Assembly (NCBI RefSeq): GCF_016793705.1
Contig: NZ_JAEULO010000039.1
Coordinates: 124,001-188,000, forward strand
Origin: Tabrizicola sp.
GTDB lineage: Bacteria; Pseudomonadota; Alphaproteobacteria; Rhodobacterales; Rhodobacteraceae
Direction: 5' to 3'
Length of the DNA stretch: 64,000 nt
How positions within the stretch are numbered: position 1 is the stretch's first letter; each line of letters starts with the position of its first letter. Positions 1 to 8,762 of this stretch are shown one piece after another. Both the position numbers and the translations under genes were made by a program. The notes beneath the pieces are model-generated. The model was not told the DNA's origin and searched no databases. It saw only the letters and a program-made list of their open reading frames with translations.

Positions 1-1019
1 TCGAGGAGAAGATGGGCATCCACGGCAATGCCACCTGCGTGATGAACTATGACGGGGCGACCGGCTGGCTGTTGGGGGACCTCCACAAGGGCATGAAGGC
101 CATGTTCACGATGATGAACGAGGCCCGCCTTGGCGTGGCGCTGCAGGGCTATGCCGTGGCCGAAGCGGCCTACCAGAACTCGCTCGCCTACGCGAAGGAC
201 CGGCTTCAGGGCCGTGCCGTGACCGGGGCGGAGAACCCCAAGGGCCCGGCGGATCCGCTGATCGTGCATCCCGACATCCGCCGCAACCTGATGGAGCAGA
301 AGAGCTTTGTCGAAGGGGCCCGCGCGCTGACCTATTGGGGCGCGACTCTGATCGACCGGGCGCATCACGGCGATGCAGACGCGGACGGGCTGATCGGTCT
401 TCTGACCCCGGTCCTGAAAGGCTTCCAGACCGACAAGGGTTTCGAGATGGCGGTGCAGGCCCAACAGATCTTTGGCGGGCACGGCTATATCGAGGAACAG
501 GGTATGTCGCAGTTCGTGCGCGACGCCCGCATCGCCCAGATCTATGAAGGCGCGAACGGCGTGCAGGCGCTGGACCTGGTGGGCCGCAAGCTTGCAACCG
601 ATGGCGGCAAGCATGTGATGGCCTTCTTCGAGATGGTCAAGGCCGAGTGCAAGGCGCATGACGGCGACGAGCGGATGACGGGCTTTGTCGAACCGCTGAA
701 GGCCGCGTCGAAGCAGATGCAGGCGGCGGGCATGTTCTTCATGCAGCAGGGCATGAAGAACCCCAATGCCGCGCTGGCCGGGTCCTATGACTTCATGCAC
801 CTGATGGGCCATGTCTGCCTGGGCCTGATGTGGACCCGGATGGCCAAGGCCGCCCATGCCGCGCTGGATGCGGGCGCGGGCGACCGTGCCTTCTATGAGG
901 CGAAGGTCGCGACGGGCCGCTTCTACATGGCCCGCCAGCTTCCGGCCTGCGCCGCGCATCTGGCACGCATCGAAAGCGGTGCCGATCCTGTGATGGCACT
1001 CGCCGTCGAGGCGTTCTAG
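1..1019 (+). CDS. Acyl-CoA dehydrogenase, C-terminal part (5' truncated by window edge)
   Basis: FAD-dependent alpha,beta-dehydrogenation of an acyl-CoA. The reading frame is open from the first bases of the window, so the N-terminal and middle domains lie outside it. Visible are the helical C-terminal acyl-CoA dehydrogenase domain and an extra C-terminal segment of about 120 residues. The motif [15 protein letters not shown] holds the probable catalytic Glu and is typical of the roughly 590-residue DmdC-like class (3-methylmercaptopropionyl-CoA dehydrogenase and relatives). [13 protein letters not shown] is the usual FAD/CoA-side motif. It is followed on the same strand by a GST, a thiolase and fadB, which supports beta-oxidation. 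Substrate chain length, or a role in DMSP breakdown, cannot be read from this part alone. Confidence 0.92.
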   Translation, partial: EEKMGIHGNATCVMNYDGATGWLLGDLHKGMKAMFTMMNEARLGVALQGYAVAEAAYQNSLAYAKDRLQGRAVTGAENPKGPADPLIVHPDIRRNLMEQKSFVEGARALTYWGATLIDRAHHGDADADGLIGLLTPVLKGFQTDKGFEMAVQAQQIFGGHGYIEEQGMSQFVRDARIAQIYEGANGVQALDLVGRKLATDGGKHVMAFFEMVKAECKAHDGDERMTGFVEPLKAASKQMQAAGMFFMQQGMKNPNAALAGSYDFMHLMGHVCLGLMWTRMAKAAHAALDAGAGDRAFYEAKVATGRFYMARQLPACAAHLARIESGADPVMALAVEAF

Positions 1020-1097
1020 GCTTCGACCGACAGGCGGGCCTGACAGGGCAAAGTCCCGCAGGCCCTCCTGATTGCTATGACTGTCGGGGAGGACGGC

Positions 1098-1724
1098 ATG
1101 AAACTCTACTGTTTCGGTGAAAGCGGCAACGCCTACAAATGCGCGCTGGCGCTGGAGATGACGGGCGCCACCTGGGAGCCGGTCTTCGTGGACTTCTTCA
1201 AGGGCGAGGCGCGATCGCCTGAATTCCGCAAGATCAACGAGATGGGCGAAGTGCCCGTGCTGGTCGACCGGGACCTGACGCTGACCCAGTCGGGCGTTAT
1301 CCTTGACCACATCGCGGCCTCGACCGGCAAGCTGGGGGGCACCTCCGACTTTGACCGGCAGGAAATCCTGCGCTGGCTGTTCTGGGACAACCACAAGCTT
1401 TCCACCATGATCGGCACCACGCGGTTCCTGATGAACTTCCTGCCCGCCGGCAAGCGCCCCGAAGGCGTGATCCCCTTCCTGCAAGGCCGCCTGAAGGCCG
1501 CCTACACCATCCTGAACGACCACCTCGCCAGCCGCGACTGGATCGTCGGCGAGGCGCCCACCATCGCCGATCTGTCGTGCTGCGGCTATCTCTACTACCC
1601 CGAGCCATACGGCTTTGACCGCAAGGACTGGCCAAATGTCGATGCCTGGCTTGACCGGATTGCAGGTCTGCCCGGCTGGAAACATCCCTATGATCTGATG
1701 CAGCGGGCCTTCCCCGCCACCTGA
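1098..1724 (+). CDS. Glutathione S-transferase family protein
   Basis: A 208-residue cytosolic GST. The N-terminal thioredoxin-like half begins MKLYCFGESGNAYKCALAL, and MGEVPVLVDRDLTLTQSG has the cis-Pro and the Q-S glutathione-binding pair. The C-terminal helical half carries GEAPTIADLSCCGYLY, the usual N-capping-box region. I chose the second ATG because GGGGAGGA lies just upstream of it; an ATG 21 bases earlier is in frame but has no better ribosome site. It sits 11 bases before the thiolase gene and probably shares its transcript. GSTs inside beta-oxidation clusters are common in this family of bacteria, but their substrate is usually unknown. Confidence 0.9.
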   Translation: MKLYCFGESGNAYKCALALEMTGATWEPVFVDFFKGEARSPEFRKINEMGEVPVLVDRDLTLTQSGVILDHIAASTGKLGGTSDFDRQEILRWLFWDNHKLSTMIGTTRFLMNFLPAGKRPEGVIPFLQGRLKAAYTILNDHLASRDWIVGEAPTIADLSCCGYLYYPEPYGFDRKDWPNVDAWLDRIAGLPGWKHPYDLMQRAFPAT

Positions 1725-1734
1725 GGAGACGACA

Positions 1735-2946
1735 ATGTCCGAAGCTTTCATCTATGACGCCGTCCGGTCCCCGCGCGGCAAGGGTCGCCCCGACGGGTCG
1801 CTGCACGAGCTGACCTCGGTCGCCTTGTCGGCCAAGGTGCTGAACGCGGTGAAGGAACGGAACGGGCTGGAAGGCCACGCGGTCGAGGACGTGATCTGGG
1901 GCAACGTCACCCAGGTGGGCGAGCAGGGCGGGTGCCTCGCGCGGTCGGCGGTTCTGGCCTCGGATCTTGACGAACGCATTCCGGGCCTTGCAATCAACCG
2001 TTTCTGCGCCAGCGGAATGGAGGCGGTCAATCTCGCCGCCAACCAGGTGAAGGGCGGCGCCGGGCAGGCCTATATCGCCGGCGGGGTGGAGATGATGGGC
2101 CGCGTTGCGATGGGGTCGGACGGCGCGGCGATTGCCGTGGACCCGACGCTCGCGATGAAGACCTATTTCGTGCCGCAGGGGATTTCGGCGGATATCATCG
2201 CCACCGAATACGGCTTTACCCGCGATCAGGCCGATGCTCTGGCGATGGAATCCCAGCGCCGGGCGGCGCAGGCCTGGAAAGAGGGCCGGTTCGCGAAATC
2301 GATCCTGACGATCACCGACCAGAACGGTCTTCCGATCCTCTCGACCGATGAATACATGCGCCCCGGTACCGACATGCAGGCGCTGGGTGCCCTGAAGCCC
2401 GCCTTCAAGGACATGGGCGAGTCGATGCCCGGCTTCGACAAGATCGCGATCATGAAATACCCGCATCTGGAACGTATCGAACATATCCACCACGCCGGGA
2501 ACTCCTCGGGCATCGTGGACGGGGCGGCGGCGGTCCTGATCGGCAATGCCGAATTCGGCAAGGCCTATGGGCTGAAACCCCGCGCCCGCATCCGGGCGAC
2601 CGCGAAGATCGGCACCGATCCGACGATCATGCTGACCGGCCCGGTTCCGGCGACGCAGAAGATCCTGCACGACAGCGGGCTGCAGATCGGCGACATCGAC
2701 CTCTTCGAGGTGAACGAGGCCTTCGCCTCGGTCGTCCTGCGCTTTCAGCAGGCTTTCGATGTCGACCCGGCGCTAGTCAACGTCAACGGCGGTTCCATCG
2801 CCATGGGCCACCCCCTTGGCGCGACCGGAGCAATCATCATCGGCACGCTCCTGGACGAGCTGGAGCGACAGGACAAGGCGATGGGTCTGGCGACCCTTTG
2901 CATCGCGTCCGGCATGGGCGCTGCCACGATCATCGAGCGGGTCTGA
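1735..2946 (+). CDS. Acetyl-CoA C-acyltransferase (thiolase)
   Basis: Thiolytic cleavage of 3-ketoacyl-CoA, the last step of beta-oxidation, or its reverse. At 403 residues it is normal thiolase length. [17 protein letters not shown] contains the acyl-accepting Cys, [15 protein letters not shown] the active-site His, and [13 protein letters not shown] the second Cys near the C-terminus. [12 protein letters not shown] matches the NEAF motif. GAGGAGACGACA precedes the ATG. The context (acyl-CoA dehydrogenase upstream, FadB about 2.5 kb downstream on the same strand) points to a degradative FadA/FadI-type role rather than polyhydroxyalkanoate synthesis. The intervening cupin module probably has its own promoter. 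Confidence 0.95.
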   Translation: MSEAFIYDAVRSPRGKGRPDGSLHELTSVALSAKVLNAVKERNGLEGHAVEDVIWGNVTQVGEQGGCLARSAVLASDLDERIPGLAINRFCASGMEAVNLAANQVKGGAGQAYIAGGVEMMGRVAMGSDGAAIAVDPTLAMKTYFVPQGISADIIATEYGFTRDQADALAMESQRRAAQAWKEGRFAKSILTITDQNGLPILSTDEYMRPGTDMQALGALKPAFKDMGESMPGFDKIAIMKYPHLERIEHIHHAGNSSGIVDGAAAVLIGNAEFGKAYGLKPRARIRATAKIGTDPTIMLTGPVPATQKILHDSGLQIGDIDLFEVNEAFASVVLRFQQAFDVDPALVNVNGGSIAMGHPLGATGAIIIGTLLDELERQDKAMGLATLCIASGMGAATIIERV

Positions 2947-3077
2947 TGCCGGGACGCGACACATCGACTGCAATTCTCATCGGCACGGCGCGACGCCACG
3001 TCGATGTCGCCTGCGGAGCGGGAAATGTCGCAAACTTACGCCGTGCGAAGGGTGATTCTCCCAAGATGGACGGATAT

Positions 3078-3091
3078 CCAAAACGTTTTGG
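3078..3091. promoter_or_regulatory. Candidate LacI-type operator (perfect 14-bp palindrome)
   Basis: CCAAAACGTTTTGG is a perfect palindrome with a central CG, the general form of LacI/GalR-family operators. It ends 11 bases before the preferred start of the NTF2-like gene. No LacI-family gene lies in the window, so the cognate regulator is unknown. Confidence 0.45.
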
Positions 3092-3102
3092 GAACCCTTT
3101 TC

Positions 3103-3531
3103 ATGCTGTATTCGCAGATCACGGCGCATTTGCAGACAAAGGGAGAGCTTCTGCTCTCCGGCCAGTTCGATCGGCTGATGGACTCCTATGTCTTCCCGCT
3201 GCCGATCTTCCTGCATACAAGCCGCTTGGTTGTCAGTGCGCCCGATCAGGCGTGTACTGTGTTCGAACACCTGCGCGAAGCGCTGGTCGGCCGCGGCGTG
3301 GTCGCGCTGCGCCCGAAGGTCTCGGCCATCGACCTGCCCCGCGCGGGGCGGTTCCGGGTCTGGGTCAACTGGCAGGAAATCGCCTTCCCGGTGGAAGCGA
3401 CGCGCGTCTCGCAGGCCGTCTACTATTGCCGCGATACCGGCATCGGCCTTCAGACCGAGATGGTCAGCTATACCCGTCTGTCGATGCCCGAACTCGACCG
3501 CCAGTTCGCGGCGCTCGCCCTGTCCGCCTGA
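3103..3531 (+). CDS. NTF2/SnoaL-like protein, copy 1
   Basis: About 142 residues, soluble, function unknown. The frame can be extended upstream to other ATGs, but I prefer MLYSQITAHL because GGGAA lies 8 bases before it, the upstream part overlaps a perfect palindrome, and from this start it aligns end to end with the 151-residue protein two genes downstream. Shared features are an N-terminal helix, G-(Q/D)-F-D, a PLPIFLHTSRLVV / DLPYLIHTATADLLV stretch, and a C-terminal strand before a final helix. This pattern suggests the cone-shaped NTF2 fold used by SnoaL-like enzymes and binding proteins. The fold call is by eye, and no catalytic residues can be assigned. Confidence 0.6.
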   Translation: MLYSQITAHLQTKGELLLSGQFDRLMDSYVFPLPIFLHTSRLVVSAPDQACTVFEHLREALVGRGVVALRPKVSAIDLPRAGRFRVWVNWQEIAFPVEATRVSQAVYYCRDTGIGLQTEMVSYTRLSMPELDRQFAALALSA

Positions 3532-3579
3532 CACGGGAAACCTCCCTGCCGGGCCTACGCCCAACCGGAGGAGGCCCCG

Positions 3580-4050
3580 ATGCCCGTGATTGACCCTGCC
3601 AAGGTTCCGGTGAAGACCGGCTCGATCTATCCCGAGCCCTACGCCAGCATGATGCAGGGACGTTCGTCCCTTCGCCTGGGCGATGCGGGCGGGCTGACCC
3701 AGTTCGGCGCCAACCTTGTCAGCCTGGAGCCCGGCGCGCTGTCTTCCCTGCGGCACTGGCACCAGAACGAGGATGAGTTCGTGATGGTGACGGAAGGCGA
3801 ATGCACGCTGGTGCAGGATGCGGGCGAAACTGTGATGCGTGCGGGCGACTGCGCGGCCTTTCCGGCGGGCAGCCCGGATGGACACCATTTCATCAACCGC
3901 ACCGAAAAGGTGGCGAAGTTCCTTGTCGTCGGCACCAAGGCCCCACGCGAGGTGGCGACCTATTCCGATGTCGATCTCCGGGTTGAGATGGCAGCCGGGA
4001 AGGCCCGCTTCACCTACAAGGATGGCGCTGACTGGACGGGGCCGCGATGA
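3580..4050 (+). CDS. Single-domain cupin protein
   Basis: A 156-residue cupin. LRHWHQNEDEFVMVTEG gives the first cupin motif with the H-x-H...E metal ligands, and PDGHHFINR the second motif with the last His. Such proteins bind a divalent metal and act as dioxygenases, isomerases or small-molecule sensors; the substrate is not apparent. CGGAGGAGG precedes the ATG. Its stop overlaps the next start as ATGA, so it is translationally coupled to the NTF2-like gene. It is clearly related to both halves of the double cupin that follows (shared DAGGLTQFGA stretch), so the three cupin units arose by duplication. Confidence 0.85.
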   Translation: MPVIDPAKVPVKTGSIYPEPYASMMQGRSSLRLGDAGGLTQFGANLVSLEPGALSSLRHWHQNEDEFVMVTEGECTLVQDAGETVMRAGDCAAFPAGSPDGHHFINRTEKVAKFLVVGTKAPREVATYSDVDLRVEMAAGKARFTYKDGADWTGPR

Positions 4051-4502
4051 ATCCGCTGACGATCTATCAGGATGCGCTGAACGCCGTCTCAGAAGCCATC
4101 CTTGCGGGCGACTTCGACACCTATGCGGCGATGATCGACTTGCCCTATCTGATCCACACCGCCACCGCCGATCTGCTGGTTTCGACCGTCGCCGACCTGC
4201 GCCCCACCTTCGACGCCCTGTCACAGGGCCTGAAGGCGCGTGGTGTCACCCATTACGAACGTGTTTCCCGCGCCGCTGATTATGTGGCCCGCGACCGGAT
4301 CGAGGGCTGGCACCACACCCATATGCTCGCCGGCGGAGCCCCCTTGGCCTGCGCGCACGTCTCGCGCCATACGCTTGTCCGCCGGGACGGGCACTGGCTG
4401 TTCTCGGAAGCGCACTATACCTTGACCGCCAAACGCTGGCCGCTGACCGAGGAACAGCTTTTCGCCCAGATCGACGCCGCGACTCATGCCGGGGCGTCAT
4501 GA
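4047..4502 (+). CDS. NTF2/SnoaL-like protein, copy 2
   Basis: A 151-residue soluble protein, a divergent paralogue of the NTF2-like protein encoded two genes upstream. An N-terminal helix is followed by GDFDTYAAMIDLPYLIH, a central segment, and a strand containing DGHWLFSEAHYTLTAKRW, which resembles the closing strands of SnoaL-like domains. It overlaps its upstream and downstream neighbours by ATGA, so it should be made in fixed ratio with the two cupin proteins. No enzyme activity can be assigned from sequence alone. Confidence 0.7.
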   Translation: MNPLTIYQDALNAVSEAILAGDFDTYAAMIDLPYLIHTATADLLVSTVADLRPTFDALSQGLKARGVTHYERVSRAADYVARDRIEGWHHTHMLAGGAPLACAHVSRHTLVRRDGHWLFSEAHYTLTAKRWPLTEEQLFAQIDAATHAGAS

Positions 4503-5479
4503 TCGTCAATCCCGCCTCCGCGCCGACCAGCGGCGACAAGGGCCTGCATACACTGCACCTGTCGGTCGCGGGTGGGCTGACCCAGTTCGGCGCCTATGTC
4601 GACACGCTCGACCCCGGCGCCTGGTCCAGCCATCGGCATTGGCATTCGGCCGAGGACGAATTCATCTACCTCCTCTCCGGCACCGCCACCCTGCGCGATG
4701 ACAACGGGATGACCGACCTCTTCCCCGGCGATGCGGTCTGCTGGCCGCATGGTCAGCCGAACGGCCACCACTTGACCAACCGGGGCGACGTGCCTGCCCG
4801 CTGGCTGATCGTCGGCTCGCGTGCCAAGGGGGACATCTGCACCTACCCGGATGACGGGTGGCGGCAGATCAACGGCGAGACCACGTGGAAGATCGTCGAT
4901 GCCCAGGACAACCGGCTCAAGGGCGGCGACCTGCCCGAGGAGCTTCTGGGCCTGCGCGAGCCCTGGGGAAAGCCTTTCGACGGCAGGTCCCGCCCGAATG
5001 TGATCCGCGCCGGATCCGTCCCGGCCATCTACTGCGCCAACAACTACCCGGCCCAGTTCTCCAACCTCGGCGATGCGGAAGACATCGCGCTGTCCGATGC
5101 GGGCGGGCTGACCCAGTTCGGCGCCTTCGTGGAAATCCTGCATCCCGGTGGACAGACCAGCCTGCGGCACTGGCACGAGGAGGAGGATGAGTTCCTCTAT
5201 GTCCTCGACGGCAGCGTGACGCTGCTGGAAAACGATGGTCCGAGGGTCATCGGCCCCGGCACCTGCGTCTGCTGGCCTGCCGGTCAGCCCAACGCCCATT
5301 GCCTGCGCAATGACGGCAGCGCGCCTGCCACGCTCTTCATCACCGGCACCCGCTTTGCCGAGGACGCCTGCCACTACCCCGACATCGACCTGCATTACTC
5401 GCGCCGGAACGGGTTCCGCACCTTCGCCATGAAGGACGGCACCCCCTATCCCGGCTGGCCCAAGGAGATCGCCCAATGA
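4499..5479 (+). CDS. Double-cupin protein
   Basis: A 326-residue bicupin. The first unit has HRHWHSAEDEFIYLLSG and PNGHHLTNR; the second has LRHWHEEEDEFLYVLDG and PNAHCLRND. Both therefore keep the usual metal-ligand pattern. Bicupins include oxalate decarboxylases and gentisate or hydroxyacid dioxygenases, but the overall sequence does not let me name one. Each unit is about as similar to the single-domain cupin upstream as the two are to each other, indicating internal duplication. ATGA overlaps on both sides couple it to the NTF2-like gene and to fadB, tying this uncharacterised module to fatty-acid oxidation. Confidence 0.85.
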   Translation: MIVNPASAPTSGDKGLHTLHLSVAGGLTQFGAYVDTLDPGAWSSHRHWHSAEDEFIYLLSGTATLRDDNGMTDLFPGDAVCWPHGQPNGHHLTNRGDVPARWLIVGSRAKGDICTYPDDGWRQINGETTWKIVDAQDNRLKGGDLPEELLGLREPWGKPFDGRSRPNVIRAGSVPAIYCANNYPAQFSNLGDAEDIALSDAGGLTQFGAFVEILHPGGQTSLRHWHEEEDEFLYVLDGSVTLLENDGPRVIGPGTCVCWPAGQPNAHCLRNDGSAPATLFITGTRFAEDACHYPDIDLHYSRRNGFRTFAMKDGTPYPGWPKEIAQ

Positions 5480-7665
5480 CCGACTTCACCATGACCACCG
5501 ATGCCGACGGCGTCGCCACCATCACCTGGGACGTGAAGTCCAAGTCGATGAACGTCATGTCGACCGAGGCCTTCGCGACGCTGAACGGGCTGATCGACAC
5601 GGCGCTGACCGATGCAGGCGTGAAGGGCATCATAATCACGAGCGGAAAGAAGGATTTCGCCGGGGGCATGGACCTGAAGGTCATCGCGAAGATGCGGGCG
5701 GGTGGCGCGCAGGCGATCTTCGACGGCGTGATGCAGATGCACCATGTGCTGCGCAAGATCGAGCGCGCCGGGATGGACCCGAAGACCCTGAAAGGCGGCA
5801 AGCCCATCGTTGCGGCCCTGCCCGGCACCGCCCTTGGGATCGGGCTGGAGCTGCCGCTCTCCTGCCACCGCATCATTGCCGCCGACAACCCGAAGGCCAA
5901 GATCGGCCTGCCCGAGATCATGGTCGGCATCTTCCCCGGGGCGGGCGGCACCACGCGGCTGTCGCGCAAGCTCGGCGCGATGATGGCGGCGCCTTTCCTG
6001 CTGGAGGGCAAGCTCTCCTCGCCGAAGGAAGCCAAGGGTGCGGGGCTGATCGACGAGGTCGTGGCCCCGGAAGACCTGCTGAAGCGGGCGAAGGACTGGG
6101 TCCTGTCCGCGACCGAAGCCGATCTGGTGAAACCCTGGGACGCGAAGGGCTACAAGATGCCCGGCGGCGCGCCCTATTCCGCCCCCGGCTTCCCCATCTT
6201 CGTCGGCGCCTCTGCGATGGTGCATGGCAAGACGATGGGCGTCTATCCAGCGGCCAAGGCCCTGCTCGCCGCCGTCTACGAAGGCGCACTGGTGCCCTTC
6301 GAAACCGCGCTGAAGATCGAGGCCCGGCAGTTCACCTCAGTCCTGATGAATCCCTCCTCCTCGGCGATGATCCGCTCGCTCTTCATCAACAAGGAGGCAC
6401 TGGAGAAGGGTGCGAACCGGCCCAAGGTCGAGGACATGGCCGTGAAGAAGCTGGGCGTCATCGGCGCGGGCATGATGGGGGCGGGGATCGCCTATGTCGC
6501 CGCCAATGCAGCGATCGAGGTTGTCCTGATCGACTCGACGCAGGACGCGGCGGATCGCGGGAAGGCCCATTCCGAGGCTCTGCTCGACAAGGGTATGAAG
6601 CGCGGCAAGGTGACGGCTGAGAAGAAGGCCGAAGTTCTGGGCCGGATCACCGCGACCACCGACTACGCTGCTTTGAAAGGCGTCGATCTGGTGGTCGAGG
6701 CCGTCTTCGAGGACCCCAAGGTCAAGGCCGACGTGACCCACAAGATCGAGGCCGTGGTGAGCGCGGGCTGCATCTACGCCACCAACACCTCCACCTTGCC
6801 GATCACCGGCCTCGCCGCGGCGTCGAAGCGGCCCGATGAGTTCATCGGCATCCACTTCTTCTCGCCCGTCGACAAGATGAACCTGGTCGAGATCATTCGC
6901 GGCAAGCAGACCGGCGACCGTGCCGTGGCCAAGGCCCTGGATTTCGTCCGCCAGATCCGCAAGACCCCGATCGTCGTCAACGACGCCCGCTTCTTCTACG
7001 CCAACCGCTGCATCATCCCCTATATCAACGAAGGCATCCGCATGGTCGCCGAAGGGGTGGAACCGGCGCTGGTGGAGAATGCCGCAAAGCTGGTGGGGAT
7101 GCCGCTCGGGCCCCTGCAGCTGGTCGACGAGACCTCGATCGACCTGGGCGTCAAGATCGCCAAGGCCACCAAGGCCGCGATGGGCAAGGACTATCCGGAC
7201 GAGGCGGTGGACCATGTGCTGTTCTGGATGGCCGACCAGGGCCGTCTCGGCAAGAAAGCCAACGCGGGCTTCTACGCCTATTCCGACAAGGGCGAACGCC
7301 TGGGCCTGTGGGAGGGGCTGGAGGCGAAGTATCCGCAGGACAAGATGCAGCCCTCGCTGACCGATGTGCAGCACCGGTTGCTCTTCGCCCAGGTGCTGGA
7401 GGCTGTGCGTGCGCTGGAAGAGGGCGTTCTCACCGACATCCGCGAGGGCGACGTGGGCGCGATCCTCGGCTGGGGCTTCGCGCCCTGGTCAGGCGGTCCG
7501 TTCTCGTGGCTCGATATCATCGGCGCGGGACGCGCGGTGGAAATCTGCCGCGGCCTGACCGCGCAGTTCGGGCCGAGGTTCCATGCGCCGACGCTGCTGC
7601 GCGAGATGGCCGAGAAGGGCGAAACCTTCTACGGTCGTTTCGGGGGCGAGAAGGCGGCGGCGTAG
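5476..7665 (+). CDS. fadB: Fatty-oxidation complex alpha subunit: enoyl-CoA hydratase / 3-hydroxyacyl-CoA dehydrogenase
   Basis: A bifunctional 729-residue enzyme for steps two and three of beta-oxidation. The N-terminal crotonase domain (about residues 1-280) has the two catalytic Glu positions, in GIGLELPLSCH and GLPEIMVGIFPGAGGT. The dehydrogenase half starts at about residue 320 with the Rossmann motif GVIGAGMMGAGIAYVAA and carries the catalytic His in GIHFFSPVDKMNLVE. Two C-terminal helical domains follow. Length and order match FadB/FadJ. The start overlaps the preceding bicupin stop (ATGA), so the cupin module and fadB are one transcript. The partner thiolase is encoded about 2.5 kb upstream. 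Confidence 0.95.
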   Translation: MTDFTMTTDADGVATITWDVKSKSMNVMSTEAFATLNGLIDTALTDAGVKGIIITSGKKDFAGGMDLKVIAKMRAGGAQAIFDGVMQMHHVLRKIERAGMDPKTLKGGKPIVAALPGTALGIGLELPLSCHRIIAADNPKAKIGLPEIMVGIFPGAGGTTRLSRKLGAMMAAPFLLEGKLSSPKEAKGAGLIDEVVAPEDLLKRAKDWVLSATEADLVKPWDAKGYKMPGGAPYSAPGFPIFVGASAMVHGKTMGVYPAAKALLAAVYEGALVPFETALKIEARQFTSVLMNPSSSAMIRSLFINKEALEKGANRPKVEDMAVKKLGVIGAGMMGAGIAYVAANAAIEVVLIDSTQDAADRGKAHSEALLDKGMKRGKVTAEKKAEVLGRITATTDYAALKGVDLVVEAVFEDPKVKADVTHKIEAVVSAGCIYATNTSTLPITGLAAASKRPDEFIGIHFFSPVDKMNLVEIIRGKQTGDRAVAKALDFVRQIRKTPIVVNDARFFYANRCIIPYINEGIRMVAEGVEPALVENAAKLVGMPLGPLQLVDETSIDLGVKIAKATKAAMGKDYPDEAVDHVLFWMADQGRLGKKANAGFYAYSDKGERLGLWEGLEAKYPQDKMQPSLTDVQHRLLFAQVLEAVRALEEGVLTDIREGDVGAILGWGFAPWSGGPFSWLDIIGAGRAVEICRGLTAQFGPRFHAPTLLREMAEKGETFYGRFGGEKAAA

Positions 7666-7683
7666 TCCGGTAGTCTGCCGTGT

Positions 7684-7712
7684 CGGAGGGCGGGCAAATT
7701 GCCCACCCTCCG
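7684..7712. terminator. Hairpin after fadB
   Basis: Arms CGGAGGG-GGGCAA and its complement (one internal mismatch) enclose a very short loop, between the convergent fadB and 2-hydroxyacid dehydrogenase genes. There is no strong T-run after it on either strand. It may be a bidirectional terminator or mRNA-stabilising hairpin. Confidence 0.5.
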
Positions 7713-7805
7713 AAAGGTTAACGGATTTCAGCCCATACGCGCGTATGTAGGGTTTCCATACCGTCTCCAGACGGATCGCAGACGCCACTTCCGACCCCGA
7801 TCCGG

Positions 7806-8762
7806 CTATGGATTAACCAGGTTTGGCGGGGTCCGGCCCTCGGCCCAGGCGATCAGGTTTTCCACCGCCATCATCCCCATGTTCTCGCGCACCTCCAGGC
7901 AGGCGGTGCCCAGATGCGGCAGCAGGGTGACGTTTTCCATCGCCATCAGCGCCACCGGAACCTTCGGCTCGAATTCATAGACATCCAGCCCCGCCCCCGC
8001 GATCCGGCCCTGTTGCAGGGCGTCGATCAGCGCGGTCTCATCCACCACATCCCCGCGCGAGATGTTCACGAAGATGCCGGTTTTCCGCATCATTCCCAAG
8101 ACTTTGGCGTCGATCAGGTGATATGTCTCGCGGCTCCCGGGCACTGCCACCACAACGAAATCCGAAGCCATAGCCTCGGCCATTTCCACCTGCCGCGCGG
8201 GCAGGCCGGGGTCCTCGACGCGCGAGCGGTTGTGGAACACCACCTCCATGTCGAAGCCGTAGTGGCAGCGCTTGGCAATCGCCTTGCCGATCCGCCCGAA
8301 GCCGATGATCCCAAGGCGTTTTCCGGTGACATGGGTGCCCAGCATCTGCACCGGCCCCCAGCCGTCCCAGCCGCCCGCGCGAAGAATCCGCTCCCCCTCG
8401 CCCAGCCGCCGCGCGGTCATCAGGATGAGGGAAACCGCAATGTCGGCGGTCGCATCCGTGACCGCGCCGGGGGTGTTCGTCACGGCGAGCCCCGCGGCCT
8501 TGGCGGCAACGGCGTCGATGTGGTTGTAGCCCACCCCGAAGTTTGCGAGGATCTTCGCACGAGGCGCCGAAACGTCAGCGAAAACATCGGCCTGGAAGCG
8601 GTCCCCCAAGGTCGGCAGCACCGCGTCGTAGTCGCGCAGCGCAGCGCGGAGTTCCTCGGGCGACAGCACCTCGGTCCGGTCCCGCAGGGTGACGTCAAAG
8701 CGGGCGCGGGCTGCGTCCAGCACACGGTCTGGCAGGCGGCGGGTGATCATAAGCCTTTGCAT
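7806..8762 (-). CDS. D-isomer-specific 2-hydroxyacid dehydrogenase (glyoxylate/hydroxypyruvate reductase type)
   Basis: A 318-residue NAD(P)H-dependent reductase of a 2-oxoacid. The nucleotide-binding motif is GKRLGIIGFGRIGKAIAKRC. The catalytic Arg is in NISRGDVVDE, the Glu in DVYEFEP and the His in LPHLGTA, so the Arg-Glu-His triad is complete. VGYNHIDAVAAKAAG matches the substrate-binding lobe of glyoxylate reductases (GyaR/GhrB-like). It is the last gene of a minus-strand operon; its start overlaps the csaA stop by one base. The exact substrate (glyoxylate, hydroxypyruvate or another) is not decided by sequence. Confidence 0.9.
   Translation of the reverse strand: MQRLMITRRLPDRVLDAARARFDVTLRDRTEVLSPEELRAALRDYDAVLPTLGDRFQADVFADVSAPRAKILANFGVGYNHIDAVAAKAAGLAVTNTPGAVTDATADIAVSLILMTARRLGEGERILRAGGWDGWGPVQMLGTHVTGKRLGIIGFGRIGKAIAKRCHYGFDMEVVFHNRSRVEDPGLPARQVEMAEAMASDFVVVAVPGSRETYHLIDAKVLGMMRKTGIFVNISRGDVVDETALIDALQQGRIAGAGLDVYEFEPKVPVALMAMENVTLLPHLGTACLEVRENMGMMAVENLIAWAEGRTPPNLVNP

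Noticed and set aside
3004-3102. Upstream ATGs as the start of the first NTF2-like gene
   Set aside because: They would add 26-33 residues that the paralogue lacks and would place a perfect operator-like palindrome inside the coding region. The later ATG has a ribosome site and gives an end-to-end match.
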